A stretch of DNA of 40,356 nucleotides, taken from Promicromonospora citrea. Its GTDB lineage: Bacteria > Actinomycetota > Actinomycetes > Actinomycetales > Cellulomonadaceae. Positions 1 through 7,516 of the stretch are shown here, piece after piece. How positions within the stretch are numbered: position 1 is the first letter of the stretch; each line of letters opens with the position of its first letter. A program made the position numbers and the translations under genes. Where the stretch lies: NCBI RefSeq assembly GCF_013004695.1, contig NZ_JABEMG010000029.1, positions 1-40,356 on the forward strand. Direction: 5' to 3'. The notes below the pieces were generated by a model. It was given only the letters and a program-made list of their open reading frames with translations. It had not been told where the DNA came from and made no database searches.

Positions 1-6
1 AACACG

Positions 7-65
7 GCGAAGCTCCTGCGGTGAAGGCTGTCTTGGCGGACTGCTCTCAACTACAGGAGCTTCGC
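7..65. repeat. 12-bp inverted repeat in lower-GC left edge
   Basis: Perfect 12-base arms (GCGAAGCTCCTG at 7-18, CAGGAGCTTCGC at 54-65) enclose a 35-base loop. The first 130 bases are clearly less GC-rich (about 60% in the first 60) than the rest of the window and hold no convincing gene. This could be the terminator of the rightmost gene reading in from outside the window or of the gene ending at 131. It could also be the remnant of a mobile-element end. The sequence does not decide between these. Confidence 0.5.
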
Positions 66-130
66 TGCTGCTACCAGCACAAACACGGTCTTGACACCAC
101 ACGCAACGCCCTAACTTCCCGGCATTGCCC

Positions 131-826
131 CTAGCTGCCGGCGACCAGCTGCGCGTGCAGGTCCGCGAGGTCGCGCGCGTACAGGTCGAAGGCGTCGTCC
201 GGCCGAGGTTCGTCACCGTTCTCGCGCGGCACGTACGCGGTGCGCATCCCGGCGGCGGCGGCCGCCCGCAGGTCCCACGCGTGGGCGGCGACCATGTACG
301 GCGTGTCCGACCCCGACGACGCGCACGCGAACGCGAGCTCGTAGACCGCGCGGGCCGGCTTGTAGGTGCCGGCGTCCTGCGCCGAGAGCACCTGGTGCCA
401 GCGCAGCCCGGCACGGGCGCCGAACCCGGTGAGGTCGCGGCGGCTCGCGTTCGACAGCGCGACCAGCGTCACGTGGTCCGCCAGCCGGTCCAGCCCCGCG
501 ACCGAGTCGGGCCAGGGCCGCTGCCACTGCGAGGCGTCCGCGAGACCGTCGGCGGACTCCTGCGGCAGCAGGCCCTGCGCGACCAGCAGGCTCACCGCCT
601 CGTGGTCGAGCTCGTGGCTCGGCACGAACGGTCGGGCGCCGTCGGCGACCGCCTGCTCCTGCTCCCCCACGTGGTCGAGCCACCGCCCGGCCACGTCCGC
701 GGCAGCGGCCTCGTCGAGCCCCGCGACCTCCCCGAGCCGGCGCCGCAGGCTCCCCACCTGGTCGACGACGGTGCCGAGCACGTCGAACACGAGAACGGGG
801 CGGGTCTGAGCGACGGGCATCTCCAT
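131..826 (-). CDS. Haloacid dehalogenase type II-like HAD hydrolase
   Basis: 231-residue HAD-superfamily protein. Motif I is FDVLGT with the nucleophile Asp at about residue 15 and no second Asp two residues later, the pattern of L-2-haloacid dehalogenases rather than HAD phosphatases. Motif II is ALSNAS, motif III has the Lys of TYKPA, and motif IV is AAHAWD followed by GMRTAYV, the type II dehalogenase signature. By family it would hydrolyse a 2-haloacid through an aspartyl ester; the substrate is not shown by the sequence. The start at 826 is chosen because a TACGGT box lies 7 bases before it. GTG at 835 and ATG at 820 are alternatives. It lies about 40 bases after the acetyltransferase gene on the same strand, so it may also be co-transcribed with it. 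Confidence 0.8.
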   Translation of the reverse strand: MEMPVAQTRPVLVFDVLGTVVDQVGSLRRRLGEVAGLDEAAAADVAGRWLDHVGEQEQAVADGARPFVPSHELDHEAVSLLVAQGLLPQESADGLADASQWQRPWPDSVAGLDRLADHVTLVALSNASRRDLTGFGARAGLRWHQVLSAQDAGTYKPARAVYELAFACASSGSDTPYMVAAHAWDLRAAAAAGMRTAYVPRENGDEPRPDDAFDLYARDLADLHAQLVAGS

Positions 827-833
827 GTGCCCC

Positions 834-839
834 ACCGTA
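834..839 (-). promoter_or_regulatory. Leaderless -10 box TACGGT for the HAD gene
   Basis: On the minus strand TACGGT is followed by 7 bases and then the ATG at 826. This matches the TANNNT plus 6-7 base spacing seen at nine other genes here. No convincing -35 was identified. Confidence 0.4.
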
Positions 840-865
840 ACGACGGGCGGCGCGGCTCGCCGTCG

Positions 866-1513
866 CTACTCCCCCGCCAGCCGCTCGATGTCCCGGGGCG
901 TGCCCGCCATGATCGTCGCGGCGTGCTCGGTGATCTTCTCGGTCGGCCAGTCCCACCAGCGCGCCGCCAGCAGCCGCTCGACGTCGGCGGGCTCGAAACG
1001 CATCCGGACCGGACGGGCCGGGTTGCCCGCGACGATCGTGTACGGCTCGACGTCCTTGGTCACCACGCTGTGCGCGCCGACCACCGCGCCGTCGCCGATG
1101 GTGACGCCCGGCATGATCGTGGCGTCCCGGCCGATCCACACGTCGTTGCCGACGACCGTGTCCCCGGGCTGCTCGATCGCGAGGAACGCGTCGAGGGTGT
1201 TCTCGGTCCACGTGCCGCCGAACATCGTGAACGGGAAGGTCGACGGGCCGGCCATCGGGTGGTTGCCACCCGGCATGAGGAACGACGCGCCGGGCGCGAT
1301 CGCCGTGAACCGGCCGATCACGAGCCGCTGCGGTCCGTACAGGTACCGGACGTTTGCCTTCTCGAACGGCGGCCGGTGGCCCTCGTCGTCGTAGTAGGTG
1401 TACTCGCCCACCTCGAGGTACGGGGAGGTGACCTCGGTGCGCAGGAAGACGACGTTGGTCAGGTCGTCACGCGTGGACGGGTTCCGCTTCGCGGGATCGG
1501 GCACGTGGGACAT
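866..1513 (-). CDS. CatB-like O-acetyltransferase (left-handed beta-helix)
   Basis: 215-residue protein of the xenobiotic acetyltransferase (XAT/CatB, Vat) hexapeptide-repeat group. After an N-terminal segment with YTYYDD it shows the hexapeptide coil (VVGNDVWIGRDATIMPGVTIGDGAVVGAHSVV, broken by short turns) and the family end pattern AGNPARPVRMRF followed by WWDWP. The conserved histidine of this group lies in the loop around GGNHPMAG (about residue 83). Members use acetyl-CoA to acetylate chloramphenicol, streptogramins or unknown hydroxylated compounds. The sequence does not say which, and a resistance role should not be assumed. ATG at 1513 follows GAGGAG by a good distance; a longer frame to 1579 lacks such a site. 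Confidence 0.85.
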   Translation of the reverse strand: MSHVPDPAKRNPSTRDDLTNVVFLRTEVTSPYLEVGEYTYYDDEGHRPPFEKANVRYLYGPQRLVIGRFTAIAPGASFLMPGGNHPMAGPSTFPFTMFGGTWTENTLDAFLAIEQPGDTVVGNDVWIGRDATIMPGVTIGDGAVVGAHSVVTKDVEPYTIVAGNPARPVRMRFEPADVERLLAARWWDWPTEKITEHAATIMAGTPRDIERLAGE

Positions 1514-1581
1514 CAGCACTCCTCGTCGGGTGTCGGCCGACAGGACCCTAGCCGCGCCCCCTCCCACCCCGCACGACAAAT

Positions 1582-1611
1582 CGCCGAGGTAGTCACGTGA
1601 CTACCTCGGCG
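1582..1611. repeat. 30-bp perfect palindrome of the GAGGTAGTCA repeat family
   Basis: Two head-to-head copies of the unit TGACTACCTCGGCG give a perfect 30-base palindrome (15-base arms, no loop). It lies 14 bases after the stop of the gene ending at 1626 and about 70 bases before the acetyltransferase start. The same unit recurs at 7340-7384 and 39145-39176. It could act as a transcription terminator, but its recurrence in other arrangements, once inside a gene, indicates a dispersed repeat. Confidence 0.85.
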
Positions 1612-1625
1612 GGAAGGGGGGTGGG

Positions 1626-2138
1626 TCAGCGGACCGCGCCGAGCACGCCCGTGACGAGGAGCGCCGTCAGCGTCGTCCACCCGACGATCGCCACCGCCTG
1701 CCAGACGAGGACCCGCGCCTTGCCGACCCCGGTGGCCGCGAGCATCGTGGCGGTGAAGTGCGTGGGCAGCAGCAGCGGACCGAGCAGGCTCACGCCCGGC
1801 ACGCCGTACCGCTCGTACGCCCGCGTGAACTTCGCCCGCCGGGCAGCACGGCGCTCGTCCTCCGGCGCCTCCGCCACCGCCACGGAGCCCGCGCGCCGGC
1901 GGGCGACGACGGCCTGGCGCGCGCCCGAGCCGAGCAGGACGAGCCCCGCCACGACGAGGAAGTTGCCCGCCGCCGCGGCGACGGCGGCGACGACCGGGTG
2001 GATCCCGCTGACGATGCCGAGGACCGCGCCGCCCTCGCCCTCGACGTAGGGGATGGCGCCGGCGAGCGCGACGATCAGCGGTCGCACGAGGGCGGGCACC
2101 TGCCCGACGAGCTCCTGAAGGGTTCCGACGACGTCCAT
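1626..2138 (-). CDS. Small multidrug-export-type membrane protein
   Basis: 170-residue integral membrane protein resembling the putative small multidrug export family (Pfam Sm_multidrug_ex). The pattern includes GAIPYVEGEGG near the N-terminus, a hydrophobic stretch HPVVAAVAAAAGNFLVVAGLVLL, an Arg/Ala-rich cytoplasmic loop, then YERYGVPGVSLLGPLLLP and a final membrane segment. Transport has not been shown for most members, so the name describes a family. ATG at 2138 is preceded by AGGAG at good spacing. It is divergent from the two-component operon at 2301, and the 24-base operator at 2265-2288 sits between them and could control it too. Confidence 0.7.
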   Translation of the reverse strand: MDVVGTLQELVGQVPALVRPLIVALAGAIPYVEGEGGAVLGIVSGIHPVVAAVAAAAGNFLVVAGLVLLGSGARQAVVARRRAGSVAVAEAPEDERRAARRAKFTRAYERYGVPGVSLLGPLLLPTHFTATMLAATGVGKARVLVWQAVAIVGWTTLTALLVTGVLGAVR

Positions 2139-2264
2139 GGTCTGCTCCTGGGGGACGAGAGTGTCACCGTCGGGAGGCCCCGGCGGGTGCACCCAGTCCA
2201 CCGCCCGGCACCCCCGGCCCAGAAGTGTCGTCACGTCACCGTCCCGCGGACGCCGGCGCACCCC

Positions 2265-2288
2265 CGGCCATGACATGTGTCATGGCCG
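2265..2288. promoter_or_regulatory. 24-bp operator, probably for the DesR-like regulator
   Basis: Perfect inverted repeat with 11-base arms (CGGCCATGACA and its complement) around TG. The inner core TGACATGTGTCA is the half-site-plus-2 spacing expected for a dimeric NarL/DesR-class response regulator. It abuts the -10 box at 2289, so binding would directly affect transcription of the kinase gene. The same 12-base core occurs at 37307-37318. Assigning it to the regulator at 3536 is inference from position. Confidence 0.75.
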
Positions 2289-2294
2289 TAGCCT
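2289..2294 (+). promoter_or_regulatory. Leaderless -10 box TAGCCT for the kinase operon
   Basis: TAGCCT is followed by 6 bases and the ATG at 2301. There is no Shine-Dalgarno sequence, so the transcript probably starts at or next to the start codon. The inverted repeat at 2265-2288 occupies the -35 region. Confidence 0.6.
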
Positions 2295-2300
2295 GGGCGG

Positions 2301-3539
2301 ATGAGCAGCAGGCCCGGGCCCACCGACCCCTCGCCGGAGCCCGGCGCCACCGCCGCGCTCCGGCTCACACGGAGCATCAGCGCCACGTGGTGGTACATCG
2401 CCGTGGCCATCGCCTTCTTCCAGCTCACCGTCGTCCTGCTCCTCGTCGACGCGCTCGTCACCGCACGGTTCGGCGTCACCACGGCCCGGCTGCTGGGCGC
2501 CGGCGGCCTGGTGTGGTGGGCCGTGACCCTGCTCCCGCTGCGGAGCTACCGGCACCGCGCGGAGGACGCGCCGCTCGTGGTGTGGCGGCAGCACCTGGCA
2601 GCCCTGGTGGTCTCCGCCGTCTACGGCGCGGTCGCGGGTCCGGTGACGGGGGCGTGGCTCTACGCCGTCCTGCCGCTGGCCCAGGCGCTCGTGCTGCTCA
2701 ACTGGCCGCCCGGGGTGCGCGCACGGGTCACGCTCGCGGTCACGGCCCTTCTCGCGGCGCTCGCCGTGGTGGACGTCCACGCGGGCGCCAGCTCGCCCGA
2801 CTGGTACCAGCTCGTGTTCTTCGCGGTGCTCCTGCCGGTCATGACCGTCTCCTCGTTGTGGTGGTGGGACGTGCTCGTGCGGCTCGACCGCGCCCGCGCG
2901 TCGGAGGCGCGCCTCGCCGCGACCCAGGAGCGGCTGCGCCTGGCCCACGACGTGCACGACCTGCAGGGGCACCACCTCCAGGTGGTCGCCCTGCAGCTCG
3001 AGCTCGCCGAGCGCCTCATGCCGCAGGACCCGGAGGCCGGCATGGAGCAGCTGCGCGCCGCACGGGCGAGCGTGGACGACGCCCGGCAGGGCACGCGCGA
3101 CCTGGCCACCCGGTTCCGGTCGGTGCCGCTGCGGGACGAGCTCGCCAACGCCGCGGACCTCCTGCGCGCGGCCGGTACGTCGGTCCGGACGACGGTCGAC
3201 CCGGGCGCCGACGACGCCCCCGCCGACGCCCTCGGCCCGGTGATCCGCGAGACGACGACCAACGTGCTGCGGCACGGCGGGGGGCGCTGGGCCCACCTCT
3301 CGCTCGCGCGCACGGACGGGGCGTGGCGGTACGAGATCGCCAACGACGTCGCCCGCCGGGGCGACGACGGCGTCCCGGACGGGTCGGGGGGCGCCGGCCT
3401 CGAGGGACTGGCGCGGCGCGCGGCCGACGTCGGCGGCGCGCTCGTGAGCCGCCGCGAGGGCGAGACGTTCACGGTCGTGGTCACGGTGCCCGACCGGCCG
3501 ACGGAGCCCGCTGTGACGGACAAGGAGGCTGCCCGATGA
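2301..3539 (+). CDS. DesK-type sensor histidine kinase
   Basis: 412 residues. Five or so N-terminal membrane segments (about residues 25-190) are followed by a HisKA_3 dimerisation helix with RLRLAHDVHDLQGHHLQ (phosphoacceptor His219) and a C-terminal HATPase domain with N-box RETTTNVLRHG and G-box GAGLEGLARRA. The DLQGHHLQ form is typical of a large actinobacterial DesK subgroup that pairs with NarL-type regulators. The sensed signal is unknown, but membrane-embedded sensing is likely because there is no extracellular domain. Its stop overlaps the start of the response regulator gene (ATGA at 3536-3539), so the two are translationally coupled. Confidence 0.9.
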   Translation: MSSRPGPTDPSPEPGATAALRLTRSISATWWYIAVAIAFFQLTVVLLLVDALVTARFGVTTARLLGAGGLVWWAVTLLPLRSYRHRAEDAPLVVWRQHLAALVVSAVYGAVAGPVTGAWLYAVLPLAQALVLLNWPPGVRARVTLAVTALLAALAVVDVHAGASSPDWYQLVFFAVLLPVMTVSSLWWWDVLVRLDRARASEARLAATQERLRLAHDVHDLQGHHLQVVALQLELAERLMPQDPEAGMEQLRAARASVDDARQGTRDLATRFRSVPLRDELANAADLLRAAGTSVRTTVDPGADDAPADALGPVIRETTTNVLRHGGGRWAHLSLARTDGAWRYEIANDVARRGDDGVPDGSGGAGLEGLARRAADVGGALVSRREGETFTVVVTVPDRPTEPAVTDKEAAR

Positions 3540-4138
3540 TCCGCGTGCTGCTGGCGGACGACGAGGGGATGATCCGGTCGGCTCTGGCCGCGCTGCTGCG
3601 CCTCGAGCCGGACATCGACGTCGTCGCGGAGGCCGCCGACGGTGCGCAGGCCGTGGCCGCCGCCGTCCGGCTGCAGCCGGACGTGTGCCTCCTCGACCTC
3701 GAGATGCCGGGGCTCGACGGCGTCCAGGTGACCGAGCAGCTCAACCGCACGGTGCCGACGCGGTGCGTCGTCGTCACGCGGCACGCGCGCCCGGGTGTGC
3801 TGCGGCGCGCGCTGGCCGCCGGCGCGGCGGGGTTCGTGCCGAAGTCACGCTCGGCGCACGAGCTGGCCGCCGTCATCCGGCGCGTGGCCGCAGGCGAGCG
3901 GTACGTCGACCCGGAGATCGCCGCCGACGCCCTGAGCGACGAGCGTCCGCCGCTGACCGACCGCGAGCTCGACGTGCTGCGCGCCGGGCGGCACGGTGAG
4001 ACCACCGCCCAGATCGCGCGCAGCCTCTCGCTCGCGCCCGGCACGGTGCGCAACCACGTCTCGGCGGTGCTCGCCAAGCTGCAGGTCACCACGCGGCAGC
4101 AAGCGGTGCTGCTCGCCGAGGAGCGCGGCTGGATCTGA
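3536..4138 (+). CDS. NarL/DesR-type response regulator
   Basis: 200 residues. Receiver domain with acidic pair in LLADDEG, phosphoacceptor Asp54 (CLLDLEMPGLDG) and conserved Lys103 (FVPKS), then a LuxR-type helix-turn-helix (LTDRELDVLRAG to TVRNHVSAVLAKL). It receives phosphate from the kinase encoded just upstream and probably autoregulates through the inverted repeat at 2265-2288. AAGGAGG precedes the ATG at 3536. A longer in-frame reading back to 2225 is antisense-like shadow sequence and was not used. A weak hairpin (GGGGTC/GACCCC) around 4155-4172 may end the transcript. Confidence 0.92.
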   Translation: MIRVLLADDEGMIRSALAALLRLEPDIDVVAEAADGAQAVAAAVRLQPDVCLLDLEMPGLDGVQVTEQLNRTVPTRCVVVTRHARPGVLRRALAAGAAGFVPKSRSAHELAAVIRRVAAGERYVDPEIAADALSDERPPLTDRELDVLRAGRHGETTAQIARSLSLAPGTVRNHVSAVLAKLQVTTRQQAVLLAEERGWI

Positions 4139-4211
4139 CCGGCGCGCGTTGCGGGGGGTCTGTCACGACCCCGGCTCGCCACGGCCCTGGCCGCCACCCC
4201 GGCGCCCGGCC

Positions 4212-4217
4212 TAGCGT
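4212..4217 (+). promoter_or_regulatory. Leaderless -10 box TAGCGT
   Basis: TAGCGT with 7 bases to the GTG at 4225. This spacing favours GTG 4225 over the in-frame GTG at 4219. Confidence 0.5.
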
Positions 4218-4224
4218 CGTGGAC

Positions 4225-4917
4225 GTGACCACCATCGGCATCCTCGGCGCAGGCCAGGCCGGCAGCACCCTGGCGCAGGCGCTCGTGACGGTCGGCTACG
4301 ACGTCGTCCTCGCCAACAGCCGCTCGCCCCGCACGCTCGAGCCGCTCGTGCGCGCGCTCGGCCCGCGGGCGCGCGCCGCGTGGGCCGCCGACGCCGCGGC
4401 GGCGGCCGACCTCGCGGTGACCGCGTTCCCGTACCGGCCCGACGACGAGCTGCCCGCCGCCGAGCTCGTGGGCAAGGTCGTCGTCGACACGAACAACTAC
4501 ATGGCGTGGCGCGACGGCACGTGCCCCGACGTGGAGGCCGGCCGCGTCACGGTGCACGAACTGCGTCAGCGCCGGCTGCCGACCTCACGGGTCGCCGCCG
4601 CGTTCACGCACGTCCAGTTCCACCCCCGCTCGCCGCTGCGGGTGCCGAGCGACGCCGTGCCCGCCCTGGTCCGCCTGTCCCGCCCGGCCGGCGTACCCGA
4701 CCGGAAGGCGCTCGTCGTCGCGAGCGACCACCCCGACGCCGTCCGGGCCGTGGCGGAGCTGTACGACGCGCTCGGCTACGACGCCGTCGGCCTCACCCCG
4801 CTGAGCGAGTCGTGGCGCGTCGGGCCGGGCACGCCCGCGTGGAACGCCTCGTTCGACGGGCAGACCCGCGACGAGCTCGTCCGCAACCTCGACCGGGCGC
4901 GCCGCGCGGTGCGCTGA
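4225..4917 (+). CDS. NADPH-F420 reductase-like NAD(P)-binding protein
   Basis: 230 residues with an N-terminal Rossmann fold. The GILGAGQAGSTLAQAL dinucleotide loop and the LANSRSP segment after strand 2 match the F420-dependent NADP oxidoreductase group, where the Ser-Arg binds the NADP phosphate. Further motifs are VTAFPYRPDDELP and VVVDTNNYM, then an all-alpha C-terminal half. Related proteins transfer hydride between F420 and NADP, but many actinobacterial paralogues have no known substrate. Transcribed alone; the next gene is convergent and ends 10 bases away. Confidence 0.75.
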   Translation: MTTIGILGAGQAGSTLAQALVTVGYDVVLANSRSPRTLEPLVRALGPRARAAWAADAAAAADLAVTAFPYRPDDELPAAELVGKVVVDTNNYMAWRDGTCPDVEAGRVTVHELRQRRLPTSRVAAAFTHVQFHPRSPLRVPSDAVPALVRLSRPAGVPDRKALVVASDHPDAVRAVAELYDALGYDAVGLTPLSESWRVGPGTPAWNASFDGQTRDELVRNLDRARRAVR

Positions 4918-4926
4918 GGTCACGCG

Positions 4927-5331
4927 TCAGCCTGCCTCGGCGGCCATCGCTCGCAGCAGCGCCAGGGCCTCACGGGTTCGTGCGGCGTCCTCCTCCTGCG
5001 CGCCGCGCTGGTCGTGCGGCGCGGCCGCGACGAGCCGCTCGCTGACGGACAGCGCCCAGGCACATCGCTCGACCAGGTACCGGAGCGTCTCGACGTCGAG
5101 CTCGAGGTCGAACGCCGCGTCACGCGGCGGCCAGCCCACCGGCCCTTCACCACGCCGCGGGTGTGCGCGGCACAGCTCCCAGCCGCGGGCACGCAGGCCC
5201 CGGGCACGCACCACCTCCGACGCGTCCAGGTCGTGCCCGTCGTGGATCAGACGGTGGACCTCGTTGTCGAGCACACCGTCGACGACGAGCCAGACGCCGA
5301 CCGTCAGCCGGGTCGGTGAGGTCGCACTCAT
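4927..5331 (-). CDS. Hypothetical protein coupled to the hydrolase gene
   Basis: 134 residues, not recognised. The sequence opens with a beta-type segment (TRLTVGVWLVVDGVLDNEVHRLIHDG), has a basic middle, and ends in helices rich in Ala, Glu and Arg. No membrane segment or signal peptide is seen. ATG 5331 is preceded by AGGAG and overlaps the stop of the upstream hydrolase gene (ATGA), so the two are translated together. The tight coupling suggests a role with that hydrolase, but none can be named. Confidence 0.65.
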   Translation of the reverse strand: MSATSPTRLTVGVWLVVDGVLDNEVHRLIHDGHDLDASEVVRARGLRARGWELCRAHPRRGEGPVGWPPRDAAFDLELDVETLRYLVERCAWALSVSERLVAAAPHDQRGAQEEDAARTREALALLRAMAAEAG

Positions 5332-6335
5332 GAGGGCTCCTGTTCGTTGCGGGCGGGCGGCGCCGATTCTTCCGGACCGCCCGCCACCCGGGCCAGGGGC
5401 TCGCCTGCCTCCTCCGCCGCCAGGTACCGCCCGTAGAACTCCGCCAGCCGGTCGACCGCCTGGTCGACGTACTGCGGGCGGTCGTAGAGGTCGTAGTGGC
5501 CCGCGCCGTCGACCACGAGCAGGTCCTTCGGGCCCGCCGCGCGGCGGTACAGCTCGTGCCCGTCCCGGTCGGACCCGGCGGCGCCGACCCGGTTCCCGAC
5601 GACCACCTGGAGCGGCTGCGTGAGCAGCTCCTCGGCCAGGTGGAAGGCGTCGAAGCCGAGCAGCAGCGCCGCGCTGCGGTACAGGAGCTGGTTCGACGAG
5701 CGCGGGTGCGCGCCCCGGGGCGTGCGGTAGTAGTCGATCGCGTCCATGACGTCGGTGTCCCCGAGCCCTGCCCGGACACCGTCCTCCGCCGTCGCCGGCG
5801 TCCACGGCACGACGAGCGGCTCGGCGCCCTGCGCCTCGGCGGTCCGCTGCCGCGCGACGGCCGCGAGGCTCGCGGCGAGGTCGCCCGCCGGGCCACCGGC
5901 CTCGCGGTACGCGCGGCCGAGGTTGACCACGGAGACCGCCCCGACGGCCGCGATGCGGTGGTCGGTCAGGGCGGCGTTGACCGCGTAGCCGCCGCCCGCG
6001 CAGATCCCGAGGACGCCGATGCGGTCGGCGTCCACGAAGCCGAGGGAGGCCAGGTGGTCGACGGCCGCGTGCACGTCCGCCACGCGCGCGGCCGGGTCCT
6101 CGAGGAAGCGCGGCGCGCCGCCGCTCTCCCCCTGGTAGGACGCGTCGTAGGCGAGGGCGACGTACCCGCGCTCCGCCATCCGCCGGGCGTAGAGGCCCGC
6201 CGTCTGCTCCTTGACGCCGCTGCCCGGGTGCACGGTCACGACCGCCGCGTACCGCTCACGCTCGTCGAACCCCGGCGGGAGGTGCAGGTTCCCGACCATC
6301 TCGATGCTGCCGTTGTTGAAGGTGACTCGTTCCAT
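5328..6335 (-). CDS. Dienelactone hydrolase-like alpha/beta hydrolase
   Basis: 335 residues. The nucleophile elbow is GICAGGGY with Cys in place of Ser, as in dienelactone hydrolases and YcjY-like proteins. The oxyanion region is VTVHPGSGVKEQT and the catalytic His is probably in VVDGAGHYDLYDRP near the C-terminus. Cytosolic; no signal peptide. Related genes beside AraC regulators often act on small esters, but the substrate here is unknown. It is divergent from the AraC-type regulator at 6410, its likely controller, and co-translated with the small gene at 4927. Confidence 0.82.
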   Translation of the reverse strand: MERVTFNNGSIEMVGNLHLPPGFDERERYAAVVTVHPGSGVKEQTAGLYARRMAERGYVALAYDASYQGESGGAPRFLEDPAARVADVHAAVDHLASLGFVDADRIGVLGICAGGGYAVNAALTDHRIAAVGAVSVVNLGRAYREAGGPAGDLAASLAAVARQRTAEAQGAEPLVVPWTPATAEDGVRAGLGDTDVMDAIDYYRTPRGAHPRSSNQLLYRSAALLLGFDAFHLAEELLTQPLQVVVGNRVGAAGSDRDGHELYRRAAGPKDLLVVDGAGHYDLYDRPQYVDQAVDRLAEFYGRYLAAEEAGEPLARVAGGPEESAPPARNEQEPS

Positions 6336-6396
6336 GCCTCCAGCCTGAGGGCAGGGCGCCGCACTGTGAATGCTTCTGGATCGCCCGAACTTGAAC

Positions 6397-6402
6397 TAGA
6401 GT
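6397..6402 (+). promoter_or_regulatory. Leaderless -10 box TAGAGT for the AraC gene
   Basis: TAGAGT with 7 bases to the ATG at 6410. The 74-base gap to the divergent hydrolase gene must hold both promoters. Confidence 0.5.
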
Positions 6403-6409
6403 CCGGTCC

Positions 6410-7342
6410 ATGGCCGTCGACCCGCTCTCCGAGATCCTGGCGCTCGCCGACGCGCGGTGCGTCGTCACGGGCGAGCTGCGCGCGGGTGGAGCGTGGTCGG
6501 TCCGGTTCCCGACGGACGCCCCGGTCAAGCTCGACGCCGTGGTACGCGGTTCGTGCTGGCTCGTCGCCGACGACGAGCCGCCCCTGCACCTGACGGCCGG
6601 TGACGCCGTGGTGCTCAACGGCGTGCGGACCATGGTGCTGACCAGCGACCCCGCGCTCCGCCCCGTCGAGGCCCCCGGAGCAGAGCCGGGTGCGGACGCC
6701 GTCGTCCGGTACGGCGACGGCGACGACGCCGCCGTGCTCGGCGGGCACGTCGAGCTCGACCCGGCGTCCGCCGGGCTGTTCACCGCCGTCCTGCCCCGGG
6801 TGCTGCGGACCGGGGCGGACAGCACGGAGGCCGGGGAGATCCGCCGTCTGCTCGAGCGGGTGTCCGGCGAGCTGACGGACGACCGGCCCGGTGCGGCCTT
6901 CGCCGCCGACCAGCACGCACAGCTCCTCCTGCTGCACGTGCTGCGCGCCGGCCTGGGGTCCGACGCCCTGGACAGGCCGGGCTGGCTGCGCCTGCTCGCC
7001 GACCCGGTGCTGCGTCCGGCCGTCGTGCTGATGCACGCCGAGCCGGGCCGCGGCTGGGGCCTGGCCGAGCTCGCGGCCGCCGTGGGGATGTCGCGCAGCC
7101 ACTTCGCCCACCGGTTCCGGGCGGTGGCGGGCGAGCCGCCGCTCACCTATCTGGCGCGGTGGCGGATCCGGCTGGCCCGGCGCGCCCTGCGCGACACCAC
7201 GACGACGGTCGCCGCCCTCGCGACGCGCCTCGGCTACGCCTCGGAGAGCTCGTTCAGCCACGCCTTCACGCGAGCCGTCGGCGTCTCGCCGAGCCGCTAC
7301 CGGCGGACGGCGCGCCCCGGTGAGCCGGCCCGGGCCAGATGA
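6410..7342 (+). CDS. AraC-family regulator with cupin sensor domain
   Basis: 310 residues. The N-terminal cupin (about residues 5-170) is of the AraC_binding/Cupin_6 type, with LTAGDAVVLNG as a cupin strand. The C-terminal pair of helix-turn-helix units (about 205-300) includes LAELAAAVGMSRSHFAHRFRA and the AraC signature ending in FSHAFTRAVGVSPSRYR. It probably regulates the divergent hydrolase operon in response to a small ligand. Its TGA stop codon is the first three bases of the repeat array at 7340, so the array has replaced or abuts the native 3' end. Confidence 0.88.
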   Translation: MAVDPLSEILALADARCVVTGELRAGGAWSVRFPTDAPVKLDAVVRGSCWLVADDEPPLHLTAGDAVVLNGVRTMVLTSDPALRPVEAPGAEPGADAVVRYGDGDDAAVLGGHVELDPASAGLFTAVLPRVLRTGADSTEAGEIRRLLERVSGELTDDRPGAAFAADQHAQLLLLHVLRAGLGSDALDRPGWLRLLADPVLRPAVVLMHAEPGRGWGLAELAAAVGMSRSHFAHRFRAVAGEPPLTYLARWRIRLARRALRDTTTTVAALATRLGYASESSFSHAFTRAVGVSPSRYRRTARPGEPARAR

Positions 7343-7384
7343 CTACCTCGCCGGATGACTACCTCGCCAGGTGACTACCTCGAG
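7340..7384 (+). repeat. Three tandem copies of a 16-bp unit
   Basis: Units begin at 7340, 7356 and 7372 with exact 16-base period: TGACTACCTCGCCGGA, TGACTACCTCGCCAGG and the shorter TGACTACCTCGAG. The first unit supplies the stop codon of the AraC gene. The same unit occurs inverted at 1582-1611 and twice at 39145-39176. There are no spacers, so this is not a CRISPR array. Confidence 0.9.
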
Positions 7385-7480
7385 CTCGCGACGGCGACTG
7401 CGGCCCACCCGGCCCTCGGTCGCGTCGAGTGGATCGCGTCACAGCCGTCCCGCACTCCGCCGACCTCGCGGTAATCTTGC

Positions 7481-7493
7481 CGACATAATGTCG
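7481..7493. promoter_or_regulatory. Palindromic operator over a -10 element, ABC/TetR operon
   Basis: CGACAT-A-ATGTCG, 6-base arms around one base, contains the only AT-rich -10-like stretch (CATAAT) before the permease gene. A TetR gene is the last gene of the operon, so autorepression through this site is a reasonable inference. No clear -35 is visible. Confidence 0.45.
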
Positions 7494-7516
7494 ATAAACC
7501 TCGGCGGTGAGCCGAC

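Noticed and set aside
866-1513. Chloramphenicol or streptogramin resistance gene
   Set aside because: The fold is right, but the sequence is not recognisably one of the known resistance enzymes. Most chromosomal XAT members have other or unknown substrates.
2225-3535. N-terminal extension of the response regulator
   Set aside because: The in-frame upstream codons overlap the kinase gene and read as Arg/Ala/Gly shadow sequence. A strong ribosome site marks ATG 3536.
7340-7384. CRISPR array
   Set aside because: The units are contiguous 16-mers with no variable spacers and there are no cas genes.
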